DNA of 26,400 nt, taken from positions 1-26,400 of the forward strand of contig DCIR01000077.1 of NCBI GenBank assembly GCA_002317155.1. The letters are read 5' to 3'. The notes under the pieces were generated by a model. It searched no databases. It saw only the letters and a program-made list of their open reading frames with translations, and had not been told where the DNA came from. This stretch comes from Lachnospiraceae bacterium UBA1721. Its GTDB lineage: Bacteria; Bacillota; Clostridia; Lachnospirales; Lachnospiraceae. Made by a program: the position numbers and the translations under genes. The stretch's first letter is position 1; each line of letters begins with the position of its first letter. Below, piece after piece: positions 14,116 to 21,880 of this stretch.

Positions 14116-15186
14116 TTACTTAAATGCAGTCTTAAGTATAAGCTCGCAAAGTTCTTCGAAGTTAATACCTACAGCGGCTGCCTCCTGAGGCAAAAGTGAC
14201 GTAGGTGTCATTCCCGGCAAAGTATTACACTCGAGACAATATATCTCGCCGCTGGCCTTATCCATCATAAAGTCCATTCTCGCATAGCTGTGATAACGAA
14301 GTGCCTGATATGCTCTTTCAGCCATTGCCTGCATCTTAAGAGTATTTTCCTCACTAAGCTCGGCAGGACAGGTTTCTACAGCGCTTCCGGCCTGATACTT
14401 ATTTTTATAATCATAGAATCCGACCTTGGGTGCGATTTCAATGATAGGAAGTGCCTTGCCATCAAGTACTCCTACAGAAAACTCTCTTCCCTTGATATAC
14501 TGCTCAACTACTGCTGTATCATCATATTTGAAAGCCTCGTTGCAAGCCTTAATATATTCATCATAGTCGTTGGCGATGGTAACACCTACTGATGAGCCAC
14601 CGTTACAAGCCTTGACGATGCAAGGATACACTGTACGCTTCTCAACCTCTTCTGCACTAAGCATCTCATCCTTCTTAGCCACAAATCCCTTAGGTGTCTG
14701 AATATCCCATGCCTTAAACAAATCCTTGGTAATCGCCTTATCCATAGCCATCGCAGCACTGGTAAAATCGGTTCCGGTGTAAGGGATTCCCATGAGTTCA
14801 AATGCAGCCTGAACCTTACCATCCTCTCCACCTACTCCGTGAAGAGCCATAAATACAGCGTCAGCCTCCTGACAGATTCTGATTACATTAGGGCCAAAAA
14901 AGCTCTTGTCGCCGTCCTTACGAAGCGCTTTTACAGCTGAAATATCGGGATTAATCTCTGAAATCGAAGCAATCGATGCTGCCCAATCTGTATCCATGGT
15001 GAACAATCCACTGATTTCATCGTCTGTCATTAATCCGGCACCGGGTGCAGTCTCATATCCCAGATATACGTCAAGAATAATAGCCTGATGTCCCTTACTC
15101 TTAAGTGCCTTGTATATCATACTTCCCGAGATGAGTGATACATCTCTCTCAGTACTTATTCCGCCTGCCAATACTACTACTTTCAT
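14116..15186 (-). CDS. ddl: D-alanine--D-alanine ligase
   Basis: A 356-residue cytosolic ATP-grasp enzyme that joins two D-alanines. The N-terminus MKVVVLAGGISTERDVSLISG is the family start (usual form GGxSxEhxVSLxSG). FMALHGVGGEDGKVQ, YTGTDFTSAAMAMDKAITK, KACNGGSSVGVTIA and ARMDFMMDKASGEIYCLECNTLPGMTPTSLLPQ are standard ATP-grasp and substrate sites. AGAGGAT precedes the ATG at 15184-15186, chosen over an upstream in-frame start at 15222 that would overlap the lipoprotein gene. The gap to that gene's stop is 13 bases, so the lipoprotein and ddl are cotranscribed. Confidence 0.96.
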   Translation of the reverse strand: MKVVVLAGGISTERDVSLISGSMIYKALKSKGHQAIILDVYLGYETAPGAGLMTDDEISGLFTMDTDWAASIASISEINPDISAVKALRKDGDKSFFGPNVIRICQEADAVFMALHGVGGEDGKVQAAFELMGIPYTGTDFTSAAMAMDKAITKDLFKAWDIQTPKGFVAKKDEMLSAEEVEKRTVYPCIVKACNGGSSVGVTIANDYDEYIKACNEAFKYDDTAVVEQYIKGREFSVGVLDGKALPIIEIAPKVGFYDYKNKYQAGSAVETCPAELSEENTLKMQAMAERAYQALRYHSYARMDFMMDKASGEIYCLECNTLPGMTPTSLLPQEAAAVGINFEELCELILKTAFK

Positions 15187-15199
15187 ATCATATCCTCTC

Positions 15200-16540
15200 T
15201 TACCACGAATATTCCCACTCAACGGGAGCCGAAGGATCTAGCTTACCATTTTTCTCAAGGAGTGCCAACCACGACATAATCACGATTGCATCCTCGGGAT
15301 ATTCTTCCTTGATATTGCAAAGATAACCCTCATAATTTCTTCCGGACATATAATGCTCTATGCTTACCACGAGCTCATTATACTGATATCCGTCCAAAAC
15401 ATAATTCATGGCTATCAGCTGCTGCGCGTAATCAAGTAAAACATCTGTCTCGGTTCTGTTTGCGTTCTGAGGAGCTATCAAGGTCTTATCCCAACTGATT
15501 TCCTCACAGCTCATAAGTAGCGACTGCATAAACAAATCACAAAGATTACGGTTAACAGTTCTGTGAGTATTCATATAACACATTGAACCATAGAGATATT
15601 TACGCGAAGTGTGGATGTCATCCAAGCCGTTGATATAATCATACATATCTGAAATATCCGAAGCATATGCGCCCTTACCCGTCAGTCTGTAAAGCTCTGC
15701 CAGAGCAAGGAAATCAGTATCCTCAGCCAACTCTCCATCCAAGTCCGCAATCCCACTGTAAATCTCTTCTGCCTTGATCTTCCAGGCATCGGCCAAATCC
15801 TTCGCACCATCTACTTCCATTGCAGAATCGGTACTGGTATAGTTAAAACTCGTCTTGGCATAAATTGCCGCGATAAGCCCTGCCTCATCAGCGTCAACAC
15901 CTGTAGTGTCAACAGCTTCGAGCCATTTTCCTACGGATTCCCAAAGCTTGGTCGCATCATCTATCGAAAAAGAATATCTTTCACCTATATATGCAAGAGA
16001 ATACACTTCCTCAGCAGTTATGCTCAGGTCCTCACATTTTGCCATCTCATCTGCAAGAAAATCATCAAAATCTGAAATGTAATAATCATCTTCTATCGCA
16101 AATGAATATGACTGTCCCAAGCTGCTCTCTTCAATGTGATACGTGCCTTCGCTCACCACATCGCCAAATTTAATTTTGCAGTAATATACGCCTGTCTCGC
16201 TGTTATATACAACAGACTCAGGCTCTGCCTGAAAAACAACCTCACCGCTCTTTTCATCAACGACATCAAAGCATGCAGGCATCTGCGCCGCAACCACCCA
16301 GGCATACTTAACTTCCTGTGAACTGTATCCGACACGGTCTACTATGATTCCCGGCAACTGAACCGGAGTCTCGTAATCTATGACCGCATTCTGTTCCATA
16401 CTGGTGATACTGCTTCCCGGAGCAGGCGCGTTTACCTCTCCACCGGGCGCATTTTCCGTCGTACATGAAGTAAGCAGGATTGCACCTGCCAAAATAAAAG
16501 GAGCGTATGAAATTGTCCGAAGCAATCTCATGCGCTCCAT
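15200..16540 (-). CDS. GH9-like lipoprotein, apparently without catalytic residues
   Basis: A 446-residue lipoprotein with a signal peptide and lipobox LLTSC (Cys 26). A Pro/Gly-rich linker (27-55) leads to a segment resembling the cellulase N-terminal Ig-like domain: IIVDRVGYSSQEVKYAWVV, FDVVDEKSGEVVFQ, EGTYHIE and SYSFAIEDDYY. The rest looks like a shrunken alpha/alpha barrel of GH9 type, with DFLALAELYRLTGKGAYAS and, near the end, EHYMSGRNYEGYL (compare the GH9 pattern GrNp.g.SyVtG). I cannot find the GH9 DAGD nucleophile region or a clear acid motif, and the protein is short. So it may bind rather than cut glycans. GGGAG is 7 bases before the ATG. It is first in a unit with ddl and murF, which suggests a cell-envelope role. 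Confidence 0.65.
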   Translation of the reverse strand: MERMRLLRTISYAPFILAGAILLTSCTTENAPGGEVNAPAPGSSITSMEQNAVIDYETPVQLPGIIVDRVGYSSQEVKYAWVVAAQMPACFDVVDEKSGEVVFQAEPESVVYNSETGVYYCKIKFGDVVSEGTYHIEESSLGQSYSFAIEDDYYISDFDDFLADEMAKCEDLSITAEEVYSLAYIGERYSFSIDDATKLWESVGKWLEAVDTTGVDADEAGLIAAIYAKTSFNYTSTDSAMEVDGAKDLADAWKIKAEEIYSGIADLDGELAEDTDFLALAELYRLTGKGAYASDISDMYDYINGLDDIHTSRKYLYGSMCYMNTHRTVNRNLCDLFMQSLLMSCEEISWDKTLIAPQNANRTETDVLLDYAQQLIAMNYVLDGYQYNELVVSIEHYMSGRNYEGYLCNIKEEYPEDAIVIMSWLALLEKNGKLDPSAPVEWEYSW

Positions 16541-16569
16541 ATTGATTCTCCCGGACTACATCTATACAT

Positions 16570-16599
16570 ATTTTACGGAAGCCTGAAATCTATCATCAA
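16570..16599 (-). promoter_or_regulatory. Candidate promoter of the GH9-like lipoprotein-ddl unit
   Basis: On the minus strand TTGATG (16594-16599) is followed after 18 bases by TAAAAT (16570-16575), about 30 bases before the start codon. I see no terminator between the EF-hand gene and this point, so read-through is also possible. Confidence 0.4.
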
Positions 16600-16705
16600 G
16601 CATCCATAACCTTATATATTTTACCACTATGTGTCCGATTATGGTATCTAAAATATAGTTTTATATATTTGCCATCCGTGTTTCGCGGAGTGACGCTGTT
16701 CTATT

Positions 16706-16766
16706 ACGCCTCTTGACGGTATTTTATGATGCATATTTGCTTCGTCACGCCTCTTGTCGGTATTTT
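16706..16766 (-). repeat. Duplicated 3' end of the EF-hand protein gene (20-bp direct repeat)
   Basis: ACGCCTCTTGACGGTATTTT (16706-16725) and ACGCCTCTTGTCGGTATTTT (16747-16766) differ at one base and lie 41 bp apart. The second copy is the end of the EF-hand gene, encoding KYRQEA plus stop; read in the same register, the first copy also encodes KYRQEA and a stop. It looks like a short duplication past the end of the gene. Confidence 0.75.
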
Positions 16767-17956
16767 GCCACGTCAAGATGCTGTACCGTTCCGACTGCAC
16801 CGCTTTCGTATAAGAAAATACCCGTGCTTCTGATAACACTCTGTGTAGCGTGATTGCTATCTTTCTGAGAAAAATCGGTAGCAAGCTTATTTAAGCATAT
16901 CGCCCCCACACCTGTCTGCGCCAGCGTGTACAGGCACTCCTTACCGTTCTCATCGTATGTCATTACCTTAAGCTTGTTCCTTATCTCATCGTTTTCATCA
17001 ATCCAGCCGTTACCGTCCTCATCATACTTTGCAAGGTCCGCGAAACCGTCTCCGCTTGAAGTTCCGAACAATTCGGTGCCGTCATTGATTTTACCGTCTT
17101 CGTTTTTATCAAGAGCAAGATATCCGCTTCCGCGTGACAGCTGATTGATAGTGTCAATCTCCCCGTCTCCATCGATATCAAAGCGAATCTTTTGATCTGA
17201 CACAGAAGCAATATTACCTTCAAGATTGATTACCAACGGGTCGCAGAGCGCTGCAGGAGTTCCCTTCGCCATACCGGCATTAACCCTGGTTCGCTCCTCA
17301 TAATATGATTCGAACTCTCTGCTCATCGCCACATCGATGTTAAACTTAAGTTCCCTTCCATCTGCGGTTTTTACAGTGCCCATCGCAGAAAATGTAGTGT
17401 CTTCGCTCTCGTACTGATACTCGGCATGTTCATAGCTCATAGCCAGACCACCCGATGCAGCAGGCTGACCACTCGATACAGCCACATTAAACGGCTGTCC
17501 TTTACTACTGTCCTGGTTAGTAAACAATGCATCAATTGAATTGTCTGTTCTGTAGGCTCCTATCCCCGTTTCCTGCCCTACAGTAGGTGTAGAATGCTCC
17601 TCAATCCATTTCTTGAAACGCTCGCGGTGTCTGCCAAACAACAGCTCAAAAATGTACTTGATAGATTCCTGGCGAATGGTTTCCCTATCCCTCATTTCAC
17701 CGGTTCTAACCTTGTAATCGTACCGTACCTTTGACATTTTTTCACGCAAGCTGTCCATGTCATTTAGTGACATAAATGATGTCGATGTGACCGGTTTGCC
17801 ACTGTTTTCATTTTCGGCATCATCTTTTTGCTCATTGCCCTTAGGGCCTGAATTGACGTTTGAATAATCCCTTAACTCAAAACGTCTGTAAGAGTAAGTT
17901 GCCGCAGTATATCTGCGTGCGGAATCCATTCCTATCGTTGCGGAATCGATTTTCAT
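16745..17956 (-). CDS. EF-hand calcium-binding protein, unknown function
   Basis: A 403-residue protein without signal peptide or membrane helix. The N-terminal half is low complexity around 35-60 and then helical (QESIKYIFELLFGRHRERFKKWIEE, 96-120). The C-terminal part carries three calcium-loop-like motifs: DIDGDGEID (260-268), DKNEDGKINDGTE (283-295) and DEDGNGWIDENDE (312-324), with NDGTELFGTSSGDGFADLAKYD between them. That order resembles the C-terminal calcium modules of large secreted bacterial proteins. A beta-rich segment precedes it (195-250). It starts MKIDSATIGMDSARRY and has only a distant GGAG ribosome site. Neighbours give no pathway clue; a cell-surface or motility-related role is possible but not shown. 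Confidence 0.75.
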   Translation of the reverse strand: MKIDSATIGMDSARRYTAATYSYRRFELRDYSNVNSGPKGNEQKDDAENENSGKPVTSTSFMSLNDMDSLREKMSKVRYDYKVRTGEMRDRETIRQESIKYIFELLFGRHRERFKKWIEEHSTPTVGQETGIGAYRTDNSIDALFTNQDSSKGQPFNVAVSSGQPAASGGLAMSYEHAEYQYESEDTTFSAMGTVKTADGRELKFNIDVAMSREFESYYEERTRVNAGMAKGTPAALCDPLVINLEGNIASVSDQKIRFDIDGDGEIDTINQLSRGSGYLALDKNEDGKINDGTELFGTSSGDGFADLAKYDEDGNGWIDENDEIRNKLKVMTYDENGKECLYTLAQTGVGAICLNKLATDFSQKDSNHATQSVIRSTGIFLYESGAVGTVQHLDVAKYRQEA

Positions 17957-18050
17957 TTGTAAGACTTCTTCTCCATTCTCTCCCTGGAAAAGTTATCACT
18001 GACCCCCTGCAGACCATACACCCCTGAATAATCCGCGGAATCTCGTGAAT

Positions 18051-18086
18051 AAAAAACAGCCTCGTATCCTTTAACTACGAGGCTGT
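18051..18086 (-). terminator. Intrinsic terminator after unknown lipoprotein gene
   Basis: ACAGCCTCGTA (18056-18066) pairs perfectly with TACGAGGCTGT (18076-18086). On the minus strand a T6 run follows. It separates the lipoprotein gene from the EF-hand gene. Confidence 0.93.
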
Positions 18087-18179
18087 CAGGTTACATATTT
18101 TATATCGGCTTTTTAGTAAAATAATTAAGTAAAAAACGTCATTCTCAATAGATTTGCATCCTGCTTGTTAGTACACAGA

Positions 18180-19088
18180 TTAATATGTAGACATTTCAAA
18201 ATAGATAACATTTCCGCTGATGTATACATCTCCGCTGCATCCGGGCTTAATGATATCCTTAGACAATTCGGACGATGTCTCCCACTCTTTATCCTTAAGA
18301 TCTGTATATATCTGCAAAATGGTCTCTTCTATCTCAACATCACATTTTTCCAAATCATACTTATCCGCGATTGCCTTGGCAGCATCTTCGCTGATATACG
18401 CCACACCCACATATCTGTAGTCTGTGGGGCCGGGGACACGACTGCTGCCACCGCCGAGTGCTTTCGCTGTGTAGGCGATTGTCTCAATGTCAGTTACTCC
18501 GGGAAGCAAGCTATAGCCGAAATCGGTATCTGTATATACCTTTGTAGTATCGACAACTGTCACTCTGGTCGCATAAACTGTAGATGTTTCCTCATCATAA
18601 AAGAGCTCACTTGTTACTGATACCATGTCTTCAAGTTCCCGGTTAACATACAAATAGAAATCAATATATTCTGTATTAGTCACAGTGACATTGGTGCTAC
18701 TGGTAATTCTTCTTAACTCCTTGTCAGGCATTGCAGACGTAATACTAACATAGAACGGTGCCGGTACTCCTCTTCCATGAATTCCACCCACACCGGTAAT
18801 AGTTATATCATCAAAGCCTTCAGGCACATTTATATGCTTACCTTCCTCACTTCCGTCCCAGAAGTAAGTTTCGATATATCCTGTATTATCCGATGTTCGC
18901 CAAGAGTAGCTGAAATTATCTTTTACGGCTGTATTATCATATGTGATCGTATCCATGTAATCGCCTACTTTGTCTCCCAAAGCGGTAAATGCCCTGTCTA
19001 CCAGACTGCATCCTGTCAAAGCAGTCCCCGCCATCGCAACAACCACTCCCAGTGCTATGTATTTGGCTTTCTCAATTACTCTTTTCAT
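18180..19088 (-). CDS. Lipoprotein of unknown function
   Basis: A 302-residue lipoprotein with signal peptide MKRVIEKAKYIALGVVVAMA and lipobox LTGC (Cys 27), so it should be anchored outside the cell. The mature part is mixed beta-rich, with stretches such as NFSYSWRTSDNTGYIETYFWDG, VTNTEYIDFYLYVNREL, TVYATRVTVVD and GVAYISEDAAKAIADKYDL. I recognise no catalytic motif or named domain. It ends in a clear terminator and appears to be transcribed alone. A TATAAT box at 19219-19224 upstream is a weak promoter candidate that would give a leader of about 125 bases. Confidence 0.8.
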   Translation of the reverse strand: MKRVIEKAKYIALGVVVAMAGTALTGCSLVDRAFTALGDKVGDYMDTITYDNTAVKDNFSYSWRTSDNTGYIETYFWDGSEEGKHINVPEGFDDITITGVGGIHGRGVPAPFYVSITSAMPDKELRRITSSTNVTVTNTEYIDFYLYVNRELEDMVSVTSELFYDEETSTVYATRVTVVDTTKVYTDTDFGYSLLPGVTDIETIAYTAKALGGGSSRVPGPTDYRYVGVAYISEDAAKAIADKYDLEKCDVEIEETILQIYTDLKDKEWETSSELSKDIIKPGCSGDVYISGNVIYFEMSTY

Positions 19089-19331
19089 AACTTATTCCTT
19101 GCCGTATAAATAACTCAAAATATCTGTCCTAAAATAATAAAATCAAATTTTTGCTCTGAAAAATCACTCCCTACTAATACATACAGATTTTTTGCACGAA
19201 TATTTACCACATTCCATTATTATATACTACTTTATTACAAATTAATCATATTTAATGACAATATAATTCCTTGTTGCAGTGCAATCCTCGCGGAGCGTTT
19301 TACGTAATAGGATAATTATTTCCTATTACGC
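19089..19331. other. AT-rich intergenic region between aconitase-like and lipoprotein genes
   Basis: It holds the presumed promoter of the lipoprotein gene (TATAAT at 19219-19224 on the minus strand, no good -35). It also holds a perfect 10-bp inverted repeat, CGTAATAGGA (19303-19312) with 19321-19330, lying right beside the aconitase-like gene's terminator. I see no coding frame with a ribosome site. Confidence 0.5.
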
Positions 19332-19366
19332 AAAAAAACTGCCGGCATCCATGGACACCGGCAGTT
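19332..19366 (-). terminator. Intrinsic terminator of aconitase-like gene
   Basis: AACTGCCGG (19337-19345) pairs with CCGGCAGTT (19358-19366). On the minus strand a T7 run follows. It lies 26 bases after the stop codon. Confidence 0.93.
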
Positions 19367-19391
19367 GTAATAACTTAATTTTTTAAGCTAA

Positions 19392-21698
19392 TTAAACTCT
19401 GTTGTAGTTGATGAGGCAACCCTTAAGAATGATCTGTCTCTCCTCATCGGTAAGTTCACCAAGCTTAAGCTCGAATGCATCTGAAAGAGTACCTGCAGCT
19501 GCATCTACCTTGTATGCCTTGATAACATCCCACTTCTCTTCAACAGCCTTCTTGATATCAGGAACGAAGAGGTAGTCAAGGTTCTTGAAAGGAAGCTCAC
19601 CGTCCTTGATAAGGAAAGGAAGCATACCCCAGTTGATGAGGTTTGAACGATATCTCTTGGTAGCATACTCGTTAGCGATGTTAGCCCATCCGCCAAGTAC
19701 CTTCTGACATGAAGCAGCCTGCTCACGAGCAGAACCGTCACCGGGCTTTACAGCGAAGATGGTAGAACCAAATCCGGTATTCTCATGGCTTGCATCAGCA
19801 AATCCATTGCTCTTGATTGCGGTCATAACAGGCTTTACCCAATCACAGGTAGTGCAAGGGCACTCACCTGCCATACGAGTCTTCTCAGCCTTCTGAACTT
19901 CCTTAGCACGGCTTACGTACATAGGATCCTTTCTTGAGAGAGTGAACTCTGCAAGTCCGAGAGGATTTGATCTGAATGATGAAGTCTCACCTGAAGGGAT
20001 AAGCTCATCGGTAGTGGTTACAGGATCGTGAATCTCTGATACTACCTGGAGAACCATATTCTCAGGAAGTGCACCCATTACAGGCCAATCCTTGATGTTG
20101 GGTCCGAGTACAAGCTCTGCATTGGGATCTGCAACACCGTGAGAATCGAATACACGATTCTTGTAGATATTTGCATCATAGTGATACTGATACTTGCCAA
20201 ACTCTCCGTCAAAATCAGTAGCAGGAGTAAGGATACCACCGTTAGCTGCAGTTGCTGCGATTGAACGTGCATCCATAAGAGCAACTGAAGAAATCTGACC
20301 GTTCTGAAGCTTAGAGCCCTCACGGTTAGGGAAGTTACGTGTTGAGTGACGAATACTGAATGCATTGTTTGCAGGAGTATCGCCGGCACCGAAGCAAGGT
20401 CCGCAGAAAGCGGTCTTCATTACAGCACCTGTCTCAAGAATGGTAGCTGCACAGCCGTTCTTAATGAGTTCCATATATACAGGCATAGATGCAGGATATA
20501 CACTGAGGGTAAATGCATCTGAACCGATATATCTTCCCTTGAGGATATCAGCTGCAGCACAGATATTCTCGAATCCACCGCCGGCACAACCTGCGATGAT
20601 ACCCTGCTCTACCATGAACTTGCCATTCTTTACCTTATCCTTGAGGCTGTATTCTACAGCACCGTCAAGAGATACAAGTGCTCTCTTCTCAGTCTCATCA
20701 AGGATATCGAGAAGGTTAGCATTAACCTCTTCGATGGTATAGGTATTGCTGGGATGGAAAGGCATAGCAATCATAGGTCTGATAGCTGAAAGATCAACTG
20801 TCACAACACCATCATAATATGCAACCTGTCCGGGATTGAGCTCTGCGTACTCCTCACCTCTCTGATGAACATCGTAGAACTCCTTAATCTTATCGTCTGT
20901 CTGCCAGATTGAAGACAAGCAGGTAGTCTCGGTGGTCATTACGTCTACACCGATACGGAAGTCAGCTGAAAGGCTTGCAACGCCGGGTCCAACGAACTCC
21001 ATTACCTTATTCTTAACATAGCCATTCTTAAATACAGCACCGATGATTGCAAGTGCAACGTCCTGAGGACCAACGCCCTTTACAGGCTCGCCGGTAAGGT
21101 AAATTGCTACTACACCGGGCATATTGATATCGTAGGTCTGGTTAAGGAGCTGCTTAACGAGCTCAGGTCCACCTTCTCCTACTGCCATGGTTCCGAGTGC
21201 ACCGTAACGGGTGTGTGAGTCAGAACCAAGAATCATCTTGCCGCCGCCTGCAAGCATTTCTCTTGCAAACTGGTGAATAACTGCCTGATGAGGGGGAACA
21301 TAGATTCCGCCGTACTTTTTAGCAGCTGAGAGACCAAACATGTGGTCATCCTCGTTAATAGTACCGCCTACTGCACAAAGTGAGTTGTGGCAGTTGGTGA
21401 GTACATAAGGCATAGGGAACTTCTGAAGTCCTGATGCTCTTGCAGTCTGGATAATACCAACAAAGGTAATGTCGTGGCTTGTAAGCTTATCGAAACGAAT
21501 CTTAAGCTTATCAGCATTTCCTGAAGTATTGTGTGCCTGAAGAATGCTATACGCGATAGTCTCCTTCTTCGCATCTTCCTTAGTAATGTCCTTGCCGGTC
21601 TTAGCCTTAACTGCTGCTACAGCTTCGCCGGAATCAGGGATGAGTTCGGTTCCGCCTACAAGGTAAGCACCGCCTTCATACAATTCAACCATGCTCAT
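19392..21698 (-). CDS. Aconitase-superfamily hydratase (aconitate hydratase-like)
   Basis: A 768-residue protein of the aconitase superfamily, closest in feel to the long YbhJ-type hydratases. GSDSHTRYGALGTMAVGEGG (158-177) is the classic aconitase block. The three iron-sulfur ligands can be placed: C371 in AGCAGGG, where aconitases usually have GSCTNS, and C432 and C435 in FCGPCFGAGD. In the swivel domain, GDGSAREQAA corresponds to GSSREHAA with the substrate Arg kept. Aconitase itself interconverts citrate and isocitrate; the substrate here is not certain because of the changed first Cys motif. TAGGAGG lies 7 bases before the ATG. It is transcribed alone with its own promoter and terminator; no citrate synthase or isocitrate dehydrogenase is in the window. 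Confidence 0.85.
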   Translation of the reverse strand: MSMVELYEGGAYLVGGTELIPDSGEAVAAVKAKTGKDITKEDAKKETIAYSILQAHNTSGNADKLKIRFDKLTSHDITFVGIIQTARASGLQKFPMPYVLTNCHNSLCAVGGTINEDDHMFGLSAAKKYGGIYVPPHQAVIHQFAREMLAGGGKMILGSDSHTRYGALGTMAVGEGGPELVKQLLNQTYDINMPGVVAIYLTGEPVKGVGPQDVALAIIGAVFKNGYVKNKVMEFVGPGVASLSADFRIGVDVMTTETTCLSSIWQTDDKIKEFYDVHQRGEEYAELNPGQVAYYDGVVTVDLSAIRPMIAMPFHPSNTYTIEEVNANLLDILDETEKRALVSLDGAVEYSLKDKVKNGKFMVEQGIIAGCAGGGFENICAAADILKGRYIGSDAFTLSVYPASMPVYMELIKNGCAATILETGAVMKTAFCGPCFGAGDTPANNAFSIRHSTRNFPNREGSKLQNGQISSVALMDARSIAATAANGGILTPATDFDGEFGKYQYHYDANIYKNRVFDSHGVADPNAELVLGPNIKDWPVMGALPENMVLQVVSEIHDPVTTTDELIPSGETSSFRSNPLGLAEFTLSRKDPMYVSRAKEVQKAEKTRMAGECPCTTCDWVKPVMTAIKSNGFADASHENTGFGSTIFAVKPGDGSAREQAASCQKVLGGWANIANEYATKRYRSNLINWGMLPFLIKDGELPFKNLDYLFVPDIKKAVEEKWDVIKAYKVDAAAGTLSDAFELKLGELTDEERQIILKGCLINYNRV

Positions 21699-21734
21699 TG
21701 TTTTTCCTCCTAATATTGTGTATCCTTCGATACT

Positions 21735-21764
21735 ATTATTGCATTTTTATGCATATTTTTTCAA
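21735..21764 (-). promoter_or_regulatory. Promoter of aconitase-like gene
   Basis: On the minus strand TTGAAA (21759-21764) and AATAAT (21735-21740) are 18 bases apart, directly after the T tract of the MATE terminator. The leader would be about 30 bases. Confidence 0.55.
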
Positions 21765-21803
21765 AAAAAGACTGTTCCCGTGACTTCCATCTTCGGAAAC
21801 AGC
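21763..21803 (-). terminator. Intrinsic terminator of MATE exporter gene
   Basis: CTGTTCC (21772-21778) pairs with GGAAACAG (21795-21802) with one bulged A. A T7 run follows on the minus strand. Confidence 0.8.
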
Positions 21804-21880
21804 CTTACGCTTGTGTATTATAAGATAAAAATAGCCTATTCGCAAGTAAAATGCTCTATAAATGCGAATATCTGTCGTGA

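Noticed and set aside
20365..20742. 125-codon plus-strand frame
   Set aside because: Antisense shadow of the aconitase-like gene, whose motifs are intact on the minus strand.
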